64,000 bases of DNA from Rhizobiaceae bacterium (GTDB lineage Bacteria > Pseudomonadota > Alphaproteobacteria > Rhizobiales > Rhizobiaceae): positions 17,615 through 81,614 of the forward strand of contig JARGOF010000005.1 in the NCBI GenBank assembly GCA_029212415.1. Direction: 5' to 3'. Below are positions 1 through 9,400 of this stretch, in pieces (within the stretch, counting starts at the first letter, position 1; every line of letters begins with the position of its first letter). The translations under genes were made by a program, and so were the position numbers. Under the pieces are notes generated by a model. That model did no database searches. It was given only the letters and a program-made list of their open reading frames with translations, and was not told the DNA's origin.

Positions 1-177
1 GGCGCGTTCAATCTGGGCATCGCTGGTGGTGCATGGGTCGGTGGGCTTGTTGTGGAAGGCATTGGACTGGCCGCGGCGCCCTACATCGCCGCTGGGGTGG
101 TTGCTGTCGGGATCGTTCTGGTGCGCCTCTCTGGTCGACGAAACGCTGCCGTGCCCCAGATGGTCGCTGCCGAATAG
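1..177 (+). CDS. MFS transporter, C-terminal fragment (window edge)
   Basis: The frame is open from base 1 to a TAG at 175-177, giving the last 58 residues of a protein that begins outside the window. The visible part is a Gly/Ala-rich hydrophobic stretch (NLGIAGGAWVGG, then GLAAAPYIAAGVVAVGIVLV) followed by a short polar tail. That is how the last two helices of AraJ/YdhP-type major facilitator drug or sugar efflux proteins look. The substrate cannot be judged from this piece. It is convergent with ietS. Confidence 0.7.
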   Translation, partial: GAFNLGIAGGAWVGGLVVEGIGLAAAPYIAAGVVAVGIVLVRLSGRRNAAVPQMVAAE

Positions 178-185
178 CCCCTGTT

Positions 186-214
186 GCCCTGCCGCATCAT
201 TGATGAGGCAGGGC
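186..214 (+). terminator. Stem-loop after the MFS gene
   Basis: GCCCTGCC at 186-193 pairs perfectly with GGCAGGGC at 207-214 around a 13-base loop, nine bases after the MFS stop codon. No run of T follows, so this is a terminator-like hairpin and not a textbook intrinsic terminator. Confidence 0.5.
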
Positions 215-553
215 GCTTGGCAAACCCGGAGATACGCGCGCCCGAGTGGAGTCCATTGCCCCATGTCCTGCGGTTGACTTGCGGGACCACCTCAGATCAA
301 AGGCAACCTTTGGCAGGGTCGCGATGGCTTGGTGGAGGCAAATTGAGAAGCAAACCGGACGGGTTTTCCTCGCGCAAATGAAAGGCAGCAAGCAAAAAGG
401 GATTGAGTAAGCTGTCACCGGAATTAATCTGTGGTGATTTCGGCCCATAGCCACCGTTCGATGGTTAGCAAAAACATTATCTGCTGACGTTAAAGCTGAG
501 AATCGAAAAAGCGGAGCCAGCAGATACTCAGCCGGATGGTATTCCGATTCGGA
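215..553. other. Non-coding stretch between the MFS gene and ietS
   Basis: No credible gene is seen in these 339 bases. Two features stand out. TGTCACCGGAATTAATCTG near 413-431 resembles the terminal sequence of some insertion elements, and its first 12 bases recur near 26867. ATCTGCTG at 479-486 and CAGCAGAT at 518-525 form an 8-bp inverted repeat just past the end of ietS. Base composition shifts from GC-rich to AT-richer here, so this may be the left edge of an acquired segment. Confidence 0.4.
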
Positions 554-3169
554 CTAATTGGTTGCGCGAGAACGAACCCTCAGCTGGTTTTGAATTTCGT
601 TTTGAATATCAAACAACGTTTCGTTTTCCAGTTCTATTGTGACGGACAGAGCAAACCGAATATCTTCGTCGGGGCTCAATCCACCTCCCGATGCATCTCT
701 GCATTGGACCCAAATGGGCATGACTGCATCTGCGCCATAGTTTGGTATCACTGGTCCATTGTGCTGTAGTCTGCGTGACCAGACACTGCCACGTCTGATC
801 ATGTTTGCATCAATGTCTTTGGCCTTCATATTAAGGCCCCATCCATCATCTTTGAGTTGGCCGCCAAAGAGGTCCTCACCCATTGCAATGGCATCGAGCG
901 CAGCAAGTCTGTACCGTGCCCGCGTTGAGAGCACAGGCGAGAACCATGTGATGGTCACTCGCATATAACGGCCGATACGTTCTCCCGCCATGACTGCCGG
1001 CAGGGGAACTTCAAAAGACATCGCCTGATCTTTTCTCAACGTTCCAATGCCAACCAGGGTTGCTCCAAGTTCAGGAGCCTCCAGCATTATCAGTTCATTG
1101 AGAACGCCATGGCCATAATAACGGCAGGTCTCTTCACGCGCTTGTATGTGTTTTGTTCTACCTAATCGATTCAATTCAGTATCAAATTTGGCTTGCGCAG
1201 GTTCATTCCATTGGGCAGCATTAATAGAAAGCGCCTTCGTTAGCAAAGCTAGATCGCGGCGACCTAACTCTTGGCCTTCGAAGGGACCGCCAACTTCACT
1301 AAGCGCGGCTGCGGCGTTGAGGTGGGCGCGAGAAGCGAGAGCGTTAGAACAGCTGGTGCCTCTAGAACGATAGATTGATGCTGCGCCAACACCTGACGTT
1401 GCTACGTTTAGACCTGTGCGCTGTGTGCGGTCGACAACCTTAAGACGCAGATGATCACCCGCAGACTGCATTCGAACCTCGTGTCTACCACCTATATGCA
1501 ATAAATCGGGTTTGATGGAACGCAAAAAACCCAATCCGACAGCTGATGACAGTGCAGGTTGAGCAGGCCCATCTTCTTGAATTGCAATTTCACCTACTGG
1601 TTGAGGAGCGCGCGGATCTACCATGTCGTTAGAAGTTGCACCAACTGTTAGAACATTGATTGCCTCGGAAGGGGCCATGAGCGTTCTTGTATGGCGCGCA
1701 TTACGTTGTGCTTCTGATACCAGAGCGATTCGTTCATCGAGGCTTGCATCTTCAAATACAAGGGAAGTCGTATTGGGGATCACAAGGTCTTCAGGGACGT
1801 TCCCGGCAGATACCAAAAAAAGAACGCCGTGTTGATCTGCCCACCAATCTAGAAGCCGCGCCAACGAACTAATGCGTCCGGAAAATGCTGCGCTTTTGAT
1901 ACCTATTGAAAAATTGACTAAAAATGCATTCGGAGCGAGAGGTTCGTCACCCAAGAAGGCGCGTGTTAGTGCTACATGAACGATGTCGACGAATAGCCGG
2001 TCATCGGGTGATGTTGCACCACCTTCATTATCGATTAGGACAGGAATGGACAGCAACCGGCTATCTTTGAGCGGCGCGCCATCAGCCACAAGATCACCAC
2101 GGAGAATAAGGGAACACATAGAAGTCGCATGAAGACGGTTTGGAACCTGCGATAAGCGAACCAGATCATGGACATCTTCAATCACGACGCCGCCATCTAG
2201 GCTTGGGTGGCCAGCGATTGGCGTTCCATCGAGAAGTACAGCTCGGATTGGCGCATCAGCATCAAATGCATCGAACTCCGGTGCTTCGCCTTCCTCTTCA
2301 GATGGAGTTAAGTCTGGTAAAGATTGAGCAATTGTTTGTGGCAGTACAAACTGGAGACCCTCAATGGTGGCCAATCCATCTGGAAGGTTTGGGTCCATGA
2401 TCATGGAACGCACAGCACCGGCTGGTACTTCTACCAGAGCGGCCTCATAGATAAAGCCATGCTCGTCTACGGATGATGTTGAGATGACGCGGCCGCCCAA
2501 AGCCCCTACACGGGCCCGTATATCAAGTTGCCACTGAATGCGTTGACCGGCATTGGCAGTTGGCCAAACTTCTAGCTCCAAGCGAACCGCTTCTTCGTCA
2601 TCATCAGGCAGTCTTGCGATAAGTTCCGCTTCTGCATTTGCGGTCAATCGGTCCTTTGGACCCCAGATCCGTAAATCGGACAGCATCGAGAACATGTTGT
2701 ACCAAGGCGCGCGGCCACGTGCTGCCTTCTCATTGTTTTGATAACTGCGCCAGAGTTTCAAAATCTCTTCGAGGTGTTGTGAAGATGGCATTGTAGCGTA
2801 GAGAGTTGGTGAAGCATTTTCGATATAATCATCGACCAAATCTTCTCGCACCTCATAATCATCATCCAAATCTGATTCGATTAAGACCTCAAGATTGATG
2901 CTGTCTGCAGCTCTTTTAAAGTTGGCGATGGGAACGATTGTTTCAAACACCAATGCGCGTTCAGGCGCTATCCCAGCGGGATCCCGACGTAAAATCAGTT
3001 CGGTGTCATCTTCGGCGAAGGCATCTTCTATTCGCTCAAATAGTTCTTGAAAATGCGCGTTTTGGCCTTGTCTACCGCCTCCGCGTGGTCTTGGTCGCTT
3101 ATCTTGTCTGCCTGGAAGTCGCGCTTCGATTGCTCCATTAGGCAGCCGTAGTATCGGTCGATCTGTCAT
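554..3169 (-). CDS. ietS: IetS-type subtilisin-like serine protease (toxin or effector)
   Basis: Large S8-family (subtilase) protein of 871 residues. Counting from the ATG at 3169, the catalytic Asp is about residue 314 (VLLDG), the His about 347 (RLHATSM), the oxyanion Asn about 457 (VSAGN) and the Ser about 606 (RGTSCS). The long N-terminal region (about 300 residues) is acidic and unassigned, and no signal peptide is visible, so it should act in the cytoplasm. The AAA+ gene ietA overlaps it upstream by 32 bp, so the two are co-translated. The pair matches IetAS of the Agrobacterium Ti plasmid, where the protease is toxic and the ATPase counteracts it; homologues were later tested as anti-phage systems. 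A TTG at 3175 lies closer to the GGGAG ribosome site and could be the true start. Confidence 0.85.
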   Translation of the reverse strand: MTDRPILRLPNGAIEARLPGRQDKRPRPRGGGRQGQNAHFQELFERIEDAFAEDDTELILRRDPAGIAPERALVFETIVPIANFKRAADSINLEVLIESDLDDDYEVREDLVDDYIENASPTLYATMPSSQHLEEILKLWRSYQNNEKAARGRAPWYNMFSMLSDLRIWGPKDRLTANAEAELIARLPDDDEEAVRLELEVWPTANAGQRIQWQLDIRARVGALGGRVISTSSVDEHGFIYEAALVEVPAGAVRSMIMDPNLPDGLATIEGLQFVLPQTIAQSLPDLTPSEEEGEAPEFDAFDADAPIRAVLLDGTPIAGHPSLDGGVVIEDVHDLVRLSQVPNRLHATSMCSLILRGDLVADGAPLKDSRLLSIPVLIDNEGGATSPDDRLFVDIVHVALTRAFLGDEPLAPNAFLVNFSIGIKSAAFSGRISSLARLLDWWADQHGVLFLVSAGNVPEDLVIPNTTSLVFEDASLDERIALVSEAQRNARHTRTLMAPSEAINVLTVGATSNDMVDPRAPQPVGEIAIQEDGPAQPALSSAVGLGFLRSIKPDLLHIGGRHEVRMQSAGDHLRLKVVDRTQRTGLNVATSGVGAASIYRSRGTSCSNALASRAHLNAAAALSEVGGPFEGQELGRRDLALLTKALSINAAQWNEPAQAKFDTELNRLGRTKHIQAREETCRYYGHGVLNELIMLEAPELGATLVGIGTLRKDQAMSFEVPLPAVMAGERIGRYMRVTITWFSPVLSTRARYRLAALDAIAMGEDLFGGQLKDDGWGLNMKAKDIDANMIRRGSVWSRRLQHNGPVIPNYGADAVMPIWVQCRDASGGGLSPDEDIRFALSVTIELENETLFDIQNEIQNQLRVRSRATN

Positions 3170-4151
3170 CGCCAATTATTCTCCCATGCTGGGAAGCCCA
3201 TGCGGCAACACGTTCTTTAACAAATGTCCGGAACGTGACATTACCTTGAGCTAACGCAAAGCGGCGATGGATATCCATAAAAAAGTCTTCCGCTTCTGAA
3301 AAGTTTTTAGGAGCAACAGCGGCTCTCAGGCGCTTTGCTGTAAAACCAGAATTGTCTTTAAACTCTTTCATTTTTAGAGAGAAATAGTCTGTCATTTGTT
3401 CGTCGTTTGGCTTGCCTAACTCCAATTTCATTTCAAAGCGCCGCCAAGCTGCGCGGTCTAACAATTCTGGGTGATTAGTGGCCGCCACAAGGACGCAGTA
3501 TGATGGCAGGTCATCAAGTTGGAGCAATAGTGTTGAGACCACTCGTTTGATCTCGCCTGTTTCATGTAAGTCGCCGCGCTCCTTGCCGATAGCGTCAAAT
3601 TCATCAAAGAATAGGACACAGGGTTCGGTTCTCACGAAGTCAAACAAACGGCGTAGTCGCTGCGCCGTTTCACCGAGGTAACTTGTAACGACTGCATCAT
3701 ATCGAACAGTAAACAGCGGAAGAGCCATTTCATATGAAAGGCATTCAGCCAGAGATGTTTTACCATTTCCAGGAGGTCCAACAAGGAGCAAACGATGCCT
3801 TGGTTCGAAACCGTGGGCGCGAAGTACGTCAGCACGTTGCTGTTCTTCTATTAGTTCTAGAATTGCAGTTTTTGTGGGCTTGTCGAGATACAAACTATTG
3901 AGTTGTCTTTCTGGATCGCTGCGTTGAATGCCACTGCTTCCATCACGCACGCGTAGGCCCTGGGATCGGGGCTGTACAATAGCACCATGTTTGGGGGACA
4001 AGTTTAGCGCTTTAGAAATTCTATCGGCAACGCCGTCGTGCTTTTTTGTTCGTTCATCAGCAGCGATTGCTTCGGCAGTTGTCCGAATGGAATCAGGGTT
4101 GCCAGTAACTGCCGCCTTCACCAAATCAATAATAAGATCGCTACGTGCCAT
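3138..4151 (-). CDS. ietA: IetA-type AAA+ ATPase (partner of IetS)
   Basis: Single-module AAA+ ATPase of 337 residues. Walker A is GPPGNGKT at 125-132 and Walker B is VLFFDEFD at 179-186. Sensor-1 Asn is about residue 226 (AATNHPEL), followed by an Arg-finger region about 237-238. The first 100 residues are helical and charged and probably recognise the partner. It is the first gene of a two-gene unit, with its TAA inside the start region of ietS. In the Ti-plasmid system the ATPase is the antitoxin. The DNA of both genes is clearly lower in GC than the catabolic genes to the right, which suggests horizontal acquisition. Confidence 0.85.
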   Translation of the reverse strand: MARSDLIIDLVKAAVTGNPDSIRTTAEAIAADERTKKHDGVADRISKALNLSPKHGAIVQPRSQGLRVRDGSSGIQRSDPERQLNSLYLDKPTKTAILELIEEQQRADVLRAHGFEPRHRLLLVGPPGNGKTSLAECLSYEMALPLFTVRYDAVVTSYLGETAQRLRRLFDFVRTEPCVLFFDEFDAIGKERGDLHETGEIKRVVSTLLLQLDDLPSYCVLVAATNHPELLDRAAWRRFEMKLELGKPNDEQMTDYFSLKMKEFKDNSGFTAKRLRAAVAPKNFSEAEDFFMDIHRRFALAQGNVTFRTFVKERVAAWASQHGRIIGDDRSTDTTAA

Positions 4152-4537
4152 TATACATCGCCGAAATTAGCCCCAACCAGAAAAACTCCAATGACCATAA
4201 ACTGATTGCGGAAATTGTCACCTGATAATAAAAATATTCAACCGATACCAAGATTTGTTAACCGATTACGACTTTTAGGCCAGTTCATTCTATTTCAACT
4301 CTGGTTTTCAATATGTTTGAAATGATTACCTGGGATTCTTTGCAAGCACGAAATAATAATGAATGAGTTGCGCTGAATGTCAGGTGTTGTACGAAGGGCT
4401 TCCCACCCGATTCAGCCCTAACCTGCAATGCCGCAAGTTCCTCGATTAAACTCAAAACCGTCGCTCGACGGATCCCGCTCCAAGAATTTCAATCCCACAA
4501 TAATCCGCATCAAAGCCTCAACTTATCAATCCCCCCA
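4152..4537. other. AT-rich intergenic region upstream of ietAS
   Basis: These 386 bases hold the presumed ietAS promoter, to the right of 4151, and the 3' flank of the ChaC-like gene. No convincing gene is present. One minus-strand frame is open from about 4475 to a stop near 4310 without a good start, and a 30-codon minus ORF begins at 4510; either may be decayed coding sequence. I see no clear terminator or RNA gene. Confidence 0.35.
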
Positions 4538-5290
4538 TCACCCCAAAACCCCATCCGCCTGCCGCGCCGCGATATGCGCCTCCACTTCCTCCAGCAAGGC
4601 CGAGCAGTCCTTGTCGACAATGCCGAGTGCGGTGAATTGGTTGACGACGTTTTGCAGGTATTCCAGGCTGGTGCCGATGAAGCCTGAGCCGGTGCTCAGG
4701 AGTTCGATCTGTTCTTGGCGCGTCACATGCGTGTGTATGGAGGCGGCGCTGTGGTCGGCGACGAAGGTGAGGGTTTGCAGGGGTTCGCCGTCCATTTGGG
4801 CGGTGGCGAGTGTCGGGACATAGGATCTGCCGATCATCTCGCGCCGCCAGAGGATTTCGGTTTCCGTTTCCAGGTTTTGCCGGGCGATGCGATAGGCAAG
4901 GCCTTCGCATCCATCGCCCTGGTCAAGCGCTGCCATCAGGCCGGGGATCTCGCGGGTGCCGCGGGCGCCCCAGGTGTCCTTGAGGATGAACCGGCGGGCA
5001 TAGTCGGGCAGCCGGGCACGGCGCACCTCGGTGAACACGAAGGCGGGGTCCCACATCAGCGAGCCATAGGCAAAGACCCACAGGTCGCCATCGCCATGTT
5101 GATCCAGCATCTGCCTGCGGGACGCCTGGCGCTGCGCGTCCGAACGCAGTTCATCCAGCACCCAATGAAGCTCCGGGCGCTGCTTCAAAACCTCCCGGAC
5201 GTTGAAATCCCGAAAGTAGGATGTCAGCGGATCGATGATCCGGCCGCGCAATTCTGGATGATGGTGAAAGGGATCCTGCCCTGAATGCAT
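4538..5290 (-). CDS. chaC: ChaC-like gamma-glutamylcyclotransferase
   Basis: Protein of about 250 residues carrying the signature FAYGSLMW at 73-80 and a downstream GTREIPGL / CEGLAYRI pattern typical of ChaC proteins. These cleave gamma-glutamyl groups, especially from glutathione, releasing 5-oxoproline in the cytosol. The N-terminal 65 residues form a polar helical extension that many bacterial ChaC proteins also have. The ATG at 5290 is preceded by AAGGA; a TTG two codons earlier is possible. It has no obvious operon partner, and the next gene upstream is separated by about 190 bases. Confidence 0.85.
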   Translation of the reverse strand: MHSGQDPFHHHPELRGRIIDPLTSYFRDFNVREVLKQRPELHWVLDELRSDAQRQASRRQMLDQHGDGDLWVFAYGSLMWDPAFVFTEVRRARLPDYARRFILKDTWGARGTREIPGLMAALDQGDGCEGLAYRIARQNLETETEILWRREMIGRSYVPTLATAQMDGEPLQTLTFVADHSAASIHTHVTRQEQIELLSTGSGFIGTSLEYLQNVVNQFTALGIVDKDCSALLEEVEAHIAARQADGVLG

Positions 5291-5485
5291 TGCCAATTGT
5301 TCCTTTCATCCTTCGCCTGGCGCGCCCTGAGGTGCGGGCAGGGCGCCGCGCGATGGAGCCACGTCACGGTGGCAATGGCAATAGCATTCAGGCATCAATT
5401 CGCAGGAAAGAAGAAAAGCCGGGATCGGGACGATGCGCAGGCTTTCATGTGTGGCGTCAGGCAGCAGATGTCCCGGCCCTGACCA

Positions 5486-7114
5486 TCACAGCCGTTCTTC
5501 CGGGGCTGATGCATTGCGGCGGGCGTCCTTGAGGATCATGCTGGCGCCCTTGTCGGCGATCATCAGTGTGGCGGCGTTGGTATTGGCGGAGGTGATCTTC
5601 GGCATGACGGAGGCATCGATGACCCGCAGCGCTTCAACCCCGCGTACCCGCAATTGCGGATCGAGCACGGCGCCGGAATCGCTGCCCATCCGGCAGGTGC
5701 CGACGGGGTGAAACACCGTGCCGCCCTGGGTGCGGATTGCATCGAGGATCTGCGCGTCGCTCTGCCGGTCTGCGCCAATGACATTTTCCCTGTCCCAGAG
5801 CCGGCGGAAGGCCTTTTGTTCGTGGATGTCGCGCAAGATCCGGACGCCGTCGACCATGACGGCGCGGTCCAGAGCCGTTGACAGATAATTGGGGGCAATG
5901 CGCGGTTGCCGGGCCGGATCGGGCGACTGGATGTGCACCGCGCCGCGGCTTTCCGGGTGGCATTGCCAGAAGGAGGCGGTAAAGCCGGAATAGCGGTGCA
6001 GGGGCGTGCCCGGCTTATCGACGGACAGCGGCATGACATTGAACTGAATATCGGGTCGCTTCTGTGCGGCGTAGCGCGTGCAGGCGCCGCCGCCGACCTG
6101 CCCGGCCCCGACGGTCAATGGACCGGTGCCCTTGGCCAGCCAGTCCAGCCCCATTTTGGCGAGTTTCAGCGGGTTGCGCACATCGTCATTCAGCGAGATT
6201 TTCTGGTTCAGCTTTAACAAAAGGCGGATTTGATAGTGGTCCTGCAGGTTCTCGCCGACCTCGGGAGAAACGGCGACGACGGGAATGCCGTGTTCCTTCA
6301 GCAGGGCCTCGGGGCCGATCCCTGACAGTTGCAGGATCTGCGGTGTCTGCAGGGCGCCCGCGCAGAGGATCACCTCGCATCGCGCCCGGGCGCTGTGGCT
6401 TTGCCCCTTGCGGCTCCAGGTCACGCCGGTTGCGCGTCCATGTTCGATCTCGACGCGTGAGACGAGAGCCTTTGTGATGAGGGTGAGGTTTGGTCGTTTG
6501 AGGGCAGGGCGCAGGAAGGCCGCGGCCGCACTGGCGCGAAACCGTCTGCCAATGCTCAGGTGATAGGCGCCGACGCCATGGGTTGTTTCACCGTTGAAAT
6601 CCCCATTGGCGGGCAGCCCGTATTGCTGCGCGGCTTCCACCCAGGCCCGGCAGGCGGCATTGTCATTGCGCAGGGTGGAGACGGGCAGTTCGCCGTCGCG
6701 CCCGTGGTAACGGTCTTCGCCGCCCTGAAAATTTTCCAGCCGGCGGAAATGCGGCAGGATGTCCTCATAGGACCAGCCCTTGGCGCCAAGGGACTGCCAA
6801 TCATCAAAATCCTCGTGCTGGCCCCTGATATAGACCAAACCATTGATGGAACTCGACCCGCCGACAATCCGGCCGCGCGGCCAGGCGATGCCGCGATGGC
6901 CGTCTCCCTCGGAGGGTTCGGTCTCGAACACCCGCGAAAAGCGCGGATCATAGATTGCCTTGAAATAGCCGACGGGCAGCTTCAGCCAGAAATTGCGGTC
7001 ATGGCCGCCCGCTTCCAGCAACAGAACCCGGCAGCCGGGATCGGCCGACAGCCGATTGGCGACAATGCAGCCGGCGGAGCCTGATCCGACGATGATGTAA
7101 TCATAGTCGCTCAT
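5486..7114 (-). CDS. GMC-family FAD-dependent alcohol/choline-type dehydrogenase
   Basis: A 542-residue glucose-methanol-choline oxidoreductase. The N-terminal dinucleotide site is IIVGSGSAG. The GMC signature follows near residue 80 (GRIVGGSSSING), and the C-terminal catalytic-His region is GTVFHPVGTCRMG. The protein closes with the usual VIDASVMPKI segment. Such enzymes oxidise primary alcohols, choline or polyols; the substrate cannot be read from sequence. The start overlaps the stop of the enolase-superfamily gene as ATGA, so it is the last gene of the ABC-importer operon and probably acts on the imported compound or a product of it. Confidence 0.9.
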   Translation of the reverse strand: MSDYDYIIVGSGSAGCIVANRLSADPGCRVLLLEAGGHDRNFWLKLPVGYFKAIYDPRFSRVFETEPSEGDGHRGIAWPRGRIVGGSSSINGLVYIRGQHEDFDDWQSLGAKGWSYEDILPHFRRLENFQGGEDRYHGRDGELPVSTLRNDNAACRAWVEAAQQYGLPANGDFNGETTHGVGAYHLSIGRRFRASAAAAFLRPALKRPNLTLITKALVSRVEIEHGRATGVTWSRKGQSHSARARCEVILCAGALQTPQILQLSGIGPEALLKEHGIPVVAVSPEVGENLQDHYQIRLLLKLNQKISLNDDVRNPLKLAKMGLDWLAKGTGPLTVGAGQVGGGACTRYAAQKRPDIQFNVMPLSVDKPGTPLHRYSGFTASFWQCHPESRGAVHIQSPDPARQPRIAPNYLSTALDRAVMVDGVRILRDIHEQKAFRRLWDRENVIGADRQSDAQILDAIRTQGGTVFHPVGTCRMGSDSGAVLDPQLRVRGVEALRVIDASVMPKITSANTNAATLMIADKGASMILKDARRNASAPEERL

Positions 7115-8280
7115 GCCGCGGCACCGCTTGCAATGCCGGAGGCCTTCAGCCGCTCGAAGGCACTTTCAAGGCCGAGCCCCGGCGCATCATCGAGGGTGAG
7201 TTCGCCATCGGTCACCATGGCCGGGAAAAGTTCTGTCCTGAGGACATTTTCATTGGCGTCGATTTCCAGCAGGCCATCGCCGCCAACGGCGGCCAGCAGA
7301 TGCGCTGAAGCGGCCAGGCCGATGCCGCCGCCCAGATAATGCGGGCAATAAAGCTTGTCGGCGGCAATCGCCTGGCGCGCCACGGGCAGCACGCCGCTGA
7401 TGCCGCCCCATTTGCACAGGTCGGGCTGGATGACGCCATAGGCATTGCCGGTGATCGCCCGGCTGAATTGCTGTGCGTTCATCATGTTTTCGCCTGCCGC
7501 CAGCGGGATGGACGTTGCGGCGGCCAGCCGCTGCCAGTCTTCCGGCGGGCTGGTCGCCATCATTGGTTCTTCCAGCCAGCGCAGCGGCCAGGCTTGCAGA
7601 TCCGGCACGATCTCCAGCGCTTCCTCGAGGCTCCAGGCCTGATTGGCATCGACCATCAGGATTTCGTTCTCTGAAAGCGATGTGCTGATGCGGGCAATAT
7701 TGTCGAGGTCGCTGCTGCGATCAAAGCCGATCTTCAATTTGAAGGCGCGGTGGCCTTCGCTGCGGCAGCGTTCCACCGTCTGGGCGGCCTGGGCCGGGTT
7801 GATACCGCTGGCATAGGTGGGGATTTTTGCTGTGTCGCCGCCCAAAAGCCGGTAGAGCGGCAGGCCTGCGCGACGGGCCACCAGGTCCCAAAGGGCGATA
7901 TCCATGCCGGCGAGTGATTGGGCCACCGGCCCGGCCTCGCCCGACTGGATCGCCAGCCTGGCAAATTGTGCATCCAACGCCGCAAAGCACTGGTGCGGGC
8001 TGTCGAATGTTCTCCCGATGAGCGCCGGGAAGAGAGCGGTTTCCAGCAGGCGGGCGCGGTGTTCGGCGCCGCAGGCGGGAAAATTGCACCAGACTTCACC
8101 CAGGCCCCGGTTGCCTTGCGTATCCTCGAGTTCGACGAAGACGGCGGACCGGTCAAACATGGTGCCGAATGATGTCTTCACCGGAATGGCGCAGGCAACC
8201 CGCATGACGATTGCCTCGGCGCGCGCGATGGTGAAAGACAGGTCACCATCGGCAAAGGTCGGTGACAGGAGTCCTGGCAT
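7111..8280 (-). CDS. Enolase-superfamily (mandelate racemase/muconate lactonizing) enzyme
   Basis: A 389-residue enolase-superfamily protein with a complete active site. The KxK motif is K181/K183 (FKLKIG). Metal ligands are D211 (VDANQ), E237 (WLEEP) and E264 (AAGEN). The D287/H314 dyad is in QPDLCKWGG and CPHYLGGG. The superfamily abstracts a proton alpha to a carboxylate, giving racemases, cycloisomerases or acid-sugar dehydratases. An intact KxK plus His dyad fits a mandelate-racemase-type enzyme. I chose the ATG at 8280 because longer reading would run into the nucleoside hydrolase gene, whose stop lies one base away. Confidence 0.88.
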   Translation of the reverse strand: MPGLLSPTFADGDLSFTIARAEAIVMRVACAIPVKTSFGTMFDRSAVFVELEDTQGNRGLGEVWCNFPACGAEHRARLLETALFPALIGRTFDSPHQCFAALDAQFARLAIQSGEAGPVAQSLAGMDIALWDLVARRAGLPLYRLLGGDTAKIPTYASGINPAQAAQTVERCRSEGHRAFKLKIGFDRSSDLDNIARISTSLSENEILMVDANQAWSLEEALEIVPDLQAWPLRWLEEPMMATSPPEDWQRLAAATSIPLAAGENMMNAQQFSRAITGNAYGVIQPDLCKWGGISGVLPVARQAIAADKLYCPHYLGGGIGLAASAHLLAAVGGDGLLEIDANENVLRTELFPAMVTDGELTLDDAPGLGLESAFERLKASGIASGAAA

Positions 8281-8281
8281 T

Positions 8282-9391
8282 TCAGGGTGCGGTTGACAGG
8301 GCGCGATAGAGATCCTCGAAGATGGCGTCGCGATTGAGGTCAAAGGCTTCCAGCATCCTGTGCCGGTCCTCATCATGCTCCCAATAGAGGTCATCATTCA
8401 GGATGGGCGCGCGCGTCAGATGGGTGCTGACGTATTTTTCGTCAAACAGCCATGCGACATTGATGATGTCCCAGATGACCCAGGTCTTGGTCTCCGGCTC
8501 GGTGATGGCAAACATCTCGTGCAGCGGGTTGTTGGTGTAGAGGTGCCAGAGATAGTCGCCGATGGCGCCCTTGCCCTTGACGAACCTCTCCATCTCCCGA
8601 TGGGAGATCTTCAGCTGCGCGCCGACATGATAGCCGGGCAGATAGACATGGGGCACGCCGCATTCGAACAGCAGTTGCGAGGCCAGCCGGTCCTGCACCA
8701 GATTGAGCGATGGCAGATTGCAGAAGGGCGCATAGCTGGGGAAGGATGCGGTCCATACCACCACGATATTGTCGATGATGTCGGGCGCCAGCAAAAGGGC
8801 GGAAGCAATATTGGTCAATGCGCCCATGGCCAGAATATAGAGCGGGCCATCGCCGCGTTTGCGCGCCTGTTGGATGATGAATTGTACCGAGGGTGAATCG
8901 ATCGGCTCGTCCAGATCGCTCAGATAGGTCGGCGCGCCGCGAAATACCTTGCCTTCGGAAGGTACGCCGCATTTGTCAAAGACCCGCAGGATCTCCTGAT
9001 AGGAAAGTTCGGCGCCTTCGGTCGGGTTGACGAAACGCACGTCTTCGGCTTTCCGGCCGGTTTTTATGATGCGTTCGGCCCAGCCGCCCAGGCCCCCCAT
9101 GAAGGTCTCTTCCGTGGCGTTTTTCGGGCCGCCATTGCGCAGGATCTCCACAGATCGGATCAGATTGTCGCGGTGGTGCTGAAACGAAAAGGGCACGGCG
9201 GTGACGCCTTCCAAACGCAGTCTGCCCGGCGACAGAAGGGCCCAGGCGAGCGCATATTGGTCGTCGATCTCATTGGCCGTATCGGTGTCGATGATGACGC
9301 GGGCATTGGCGCCGGGCCGCGCCAGACGCGCCTGCATGAGCGCATCATCCAGCACGGGGAATTTTTTCTTGATGTCTGAAAGGGATGTCAT
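8282..9391 (-). CDS. Nucleoside hydrolase-like N-glycosidase
   Basis: A 369-residue IU-nucleoside hydrolase family protein. The calcium-binding cluster is visible as D35/D37 and D43/D44 in the segment VIIDTDTANEIDD. Such enzymes hydrolyse N-glycosidic bonds of ribonucleosides; some act on other N- or C-glycosides. The placement directly between an ABC importer and two catabolic enzymes suggests it releases a sugar or acid from an imported conjugate. The start at 9391 is the first good ATG, and only nine bases separate it from the permease gene. Confidence 0.85.
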   Translation of the reverse strand: MTSLSDIKKKFPVLDDALMQARLARPGANARVIIDTDTANEIDDQYALAWALLSPGRLRLEGVTAVPFSFQHHRDNLIRSVEILRNGGPKNATEETFMGGLGGWAERIIKTGRKAEDVRFVNPTEGAELSYQEILRVFDKCGVPSEGKVFRGAPTYLSDLDEPIDSPSVQFIIQQARKRGDGPLYILAMGALTNIASALLLAPDIIDNIVVVWTASFPSYAPFCNLPSLNLVQDRLASQLLFECGVPHVYLPGYHVGAQLKISHREMERFVKGKGAIGDYLWHLYTNNPLHEMFAITEPETKTWVIWDIINVAWLFDEKYVSTHLTRAPILNDDLYWEHDEDRHRMLEAFDLNRDAIFEDLYRALSTAP

Positions 9392-9400
9392 GCGAATTCC

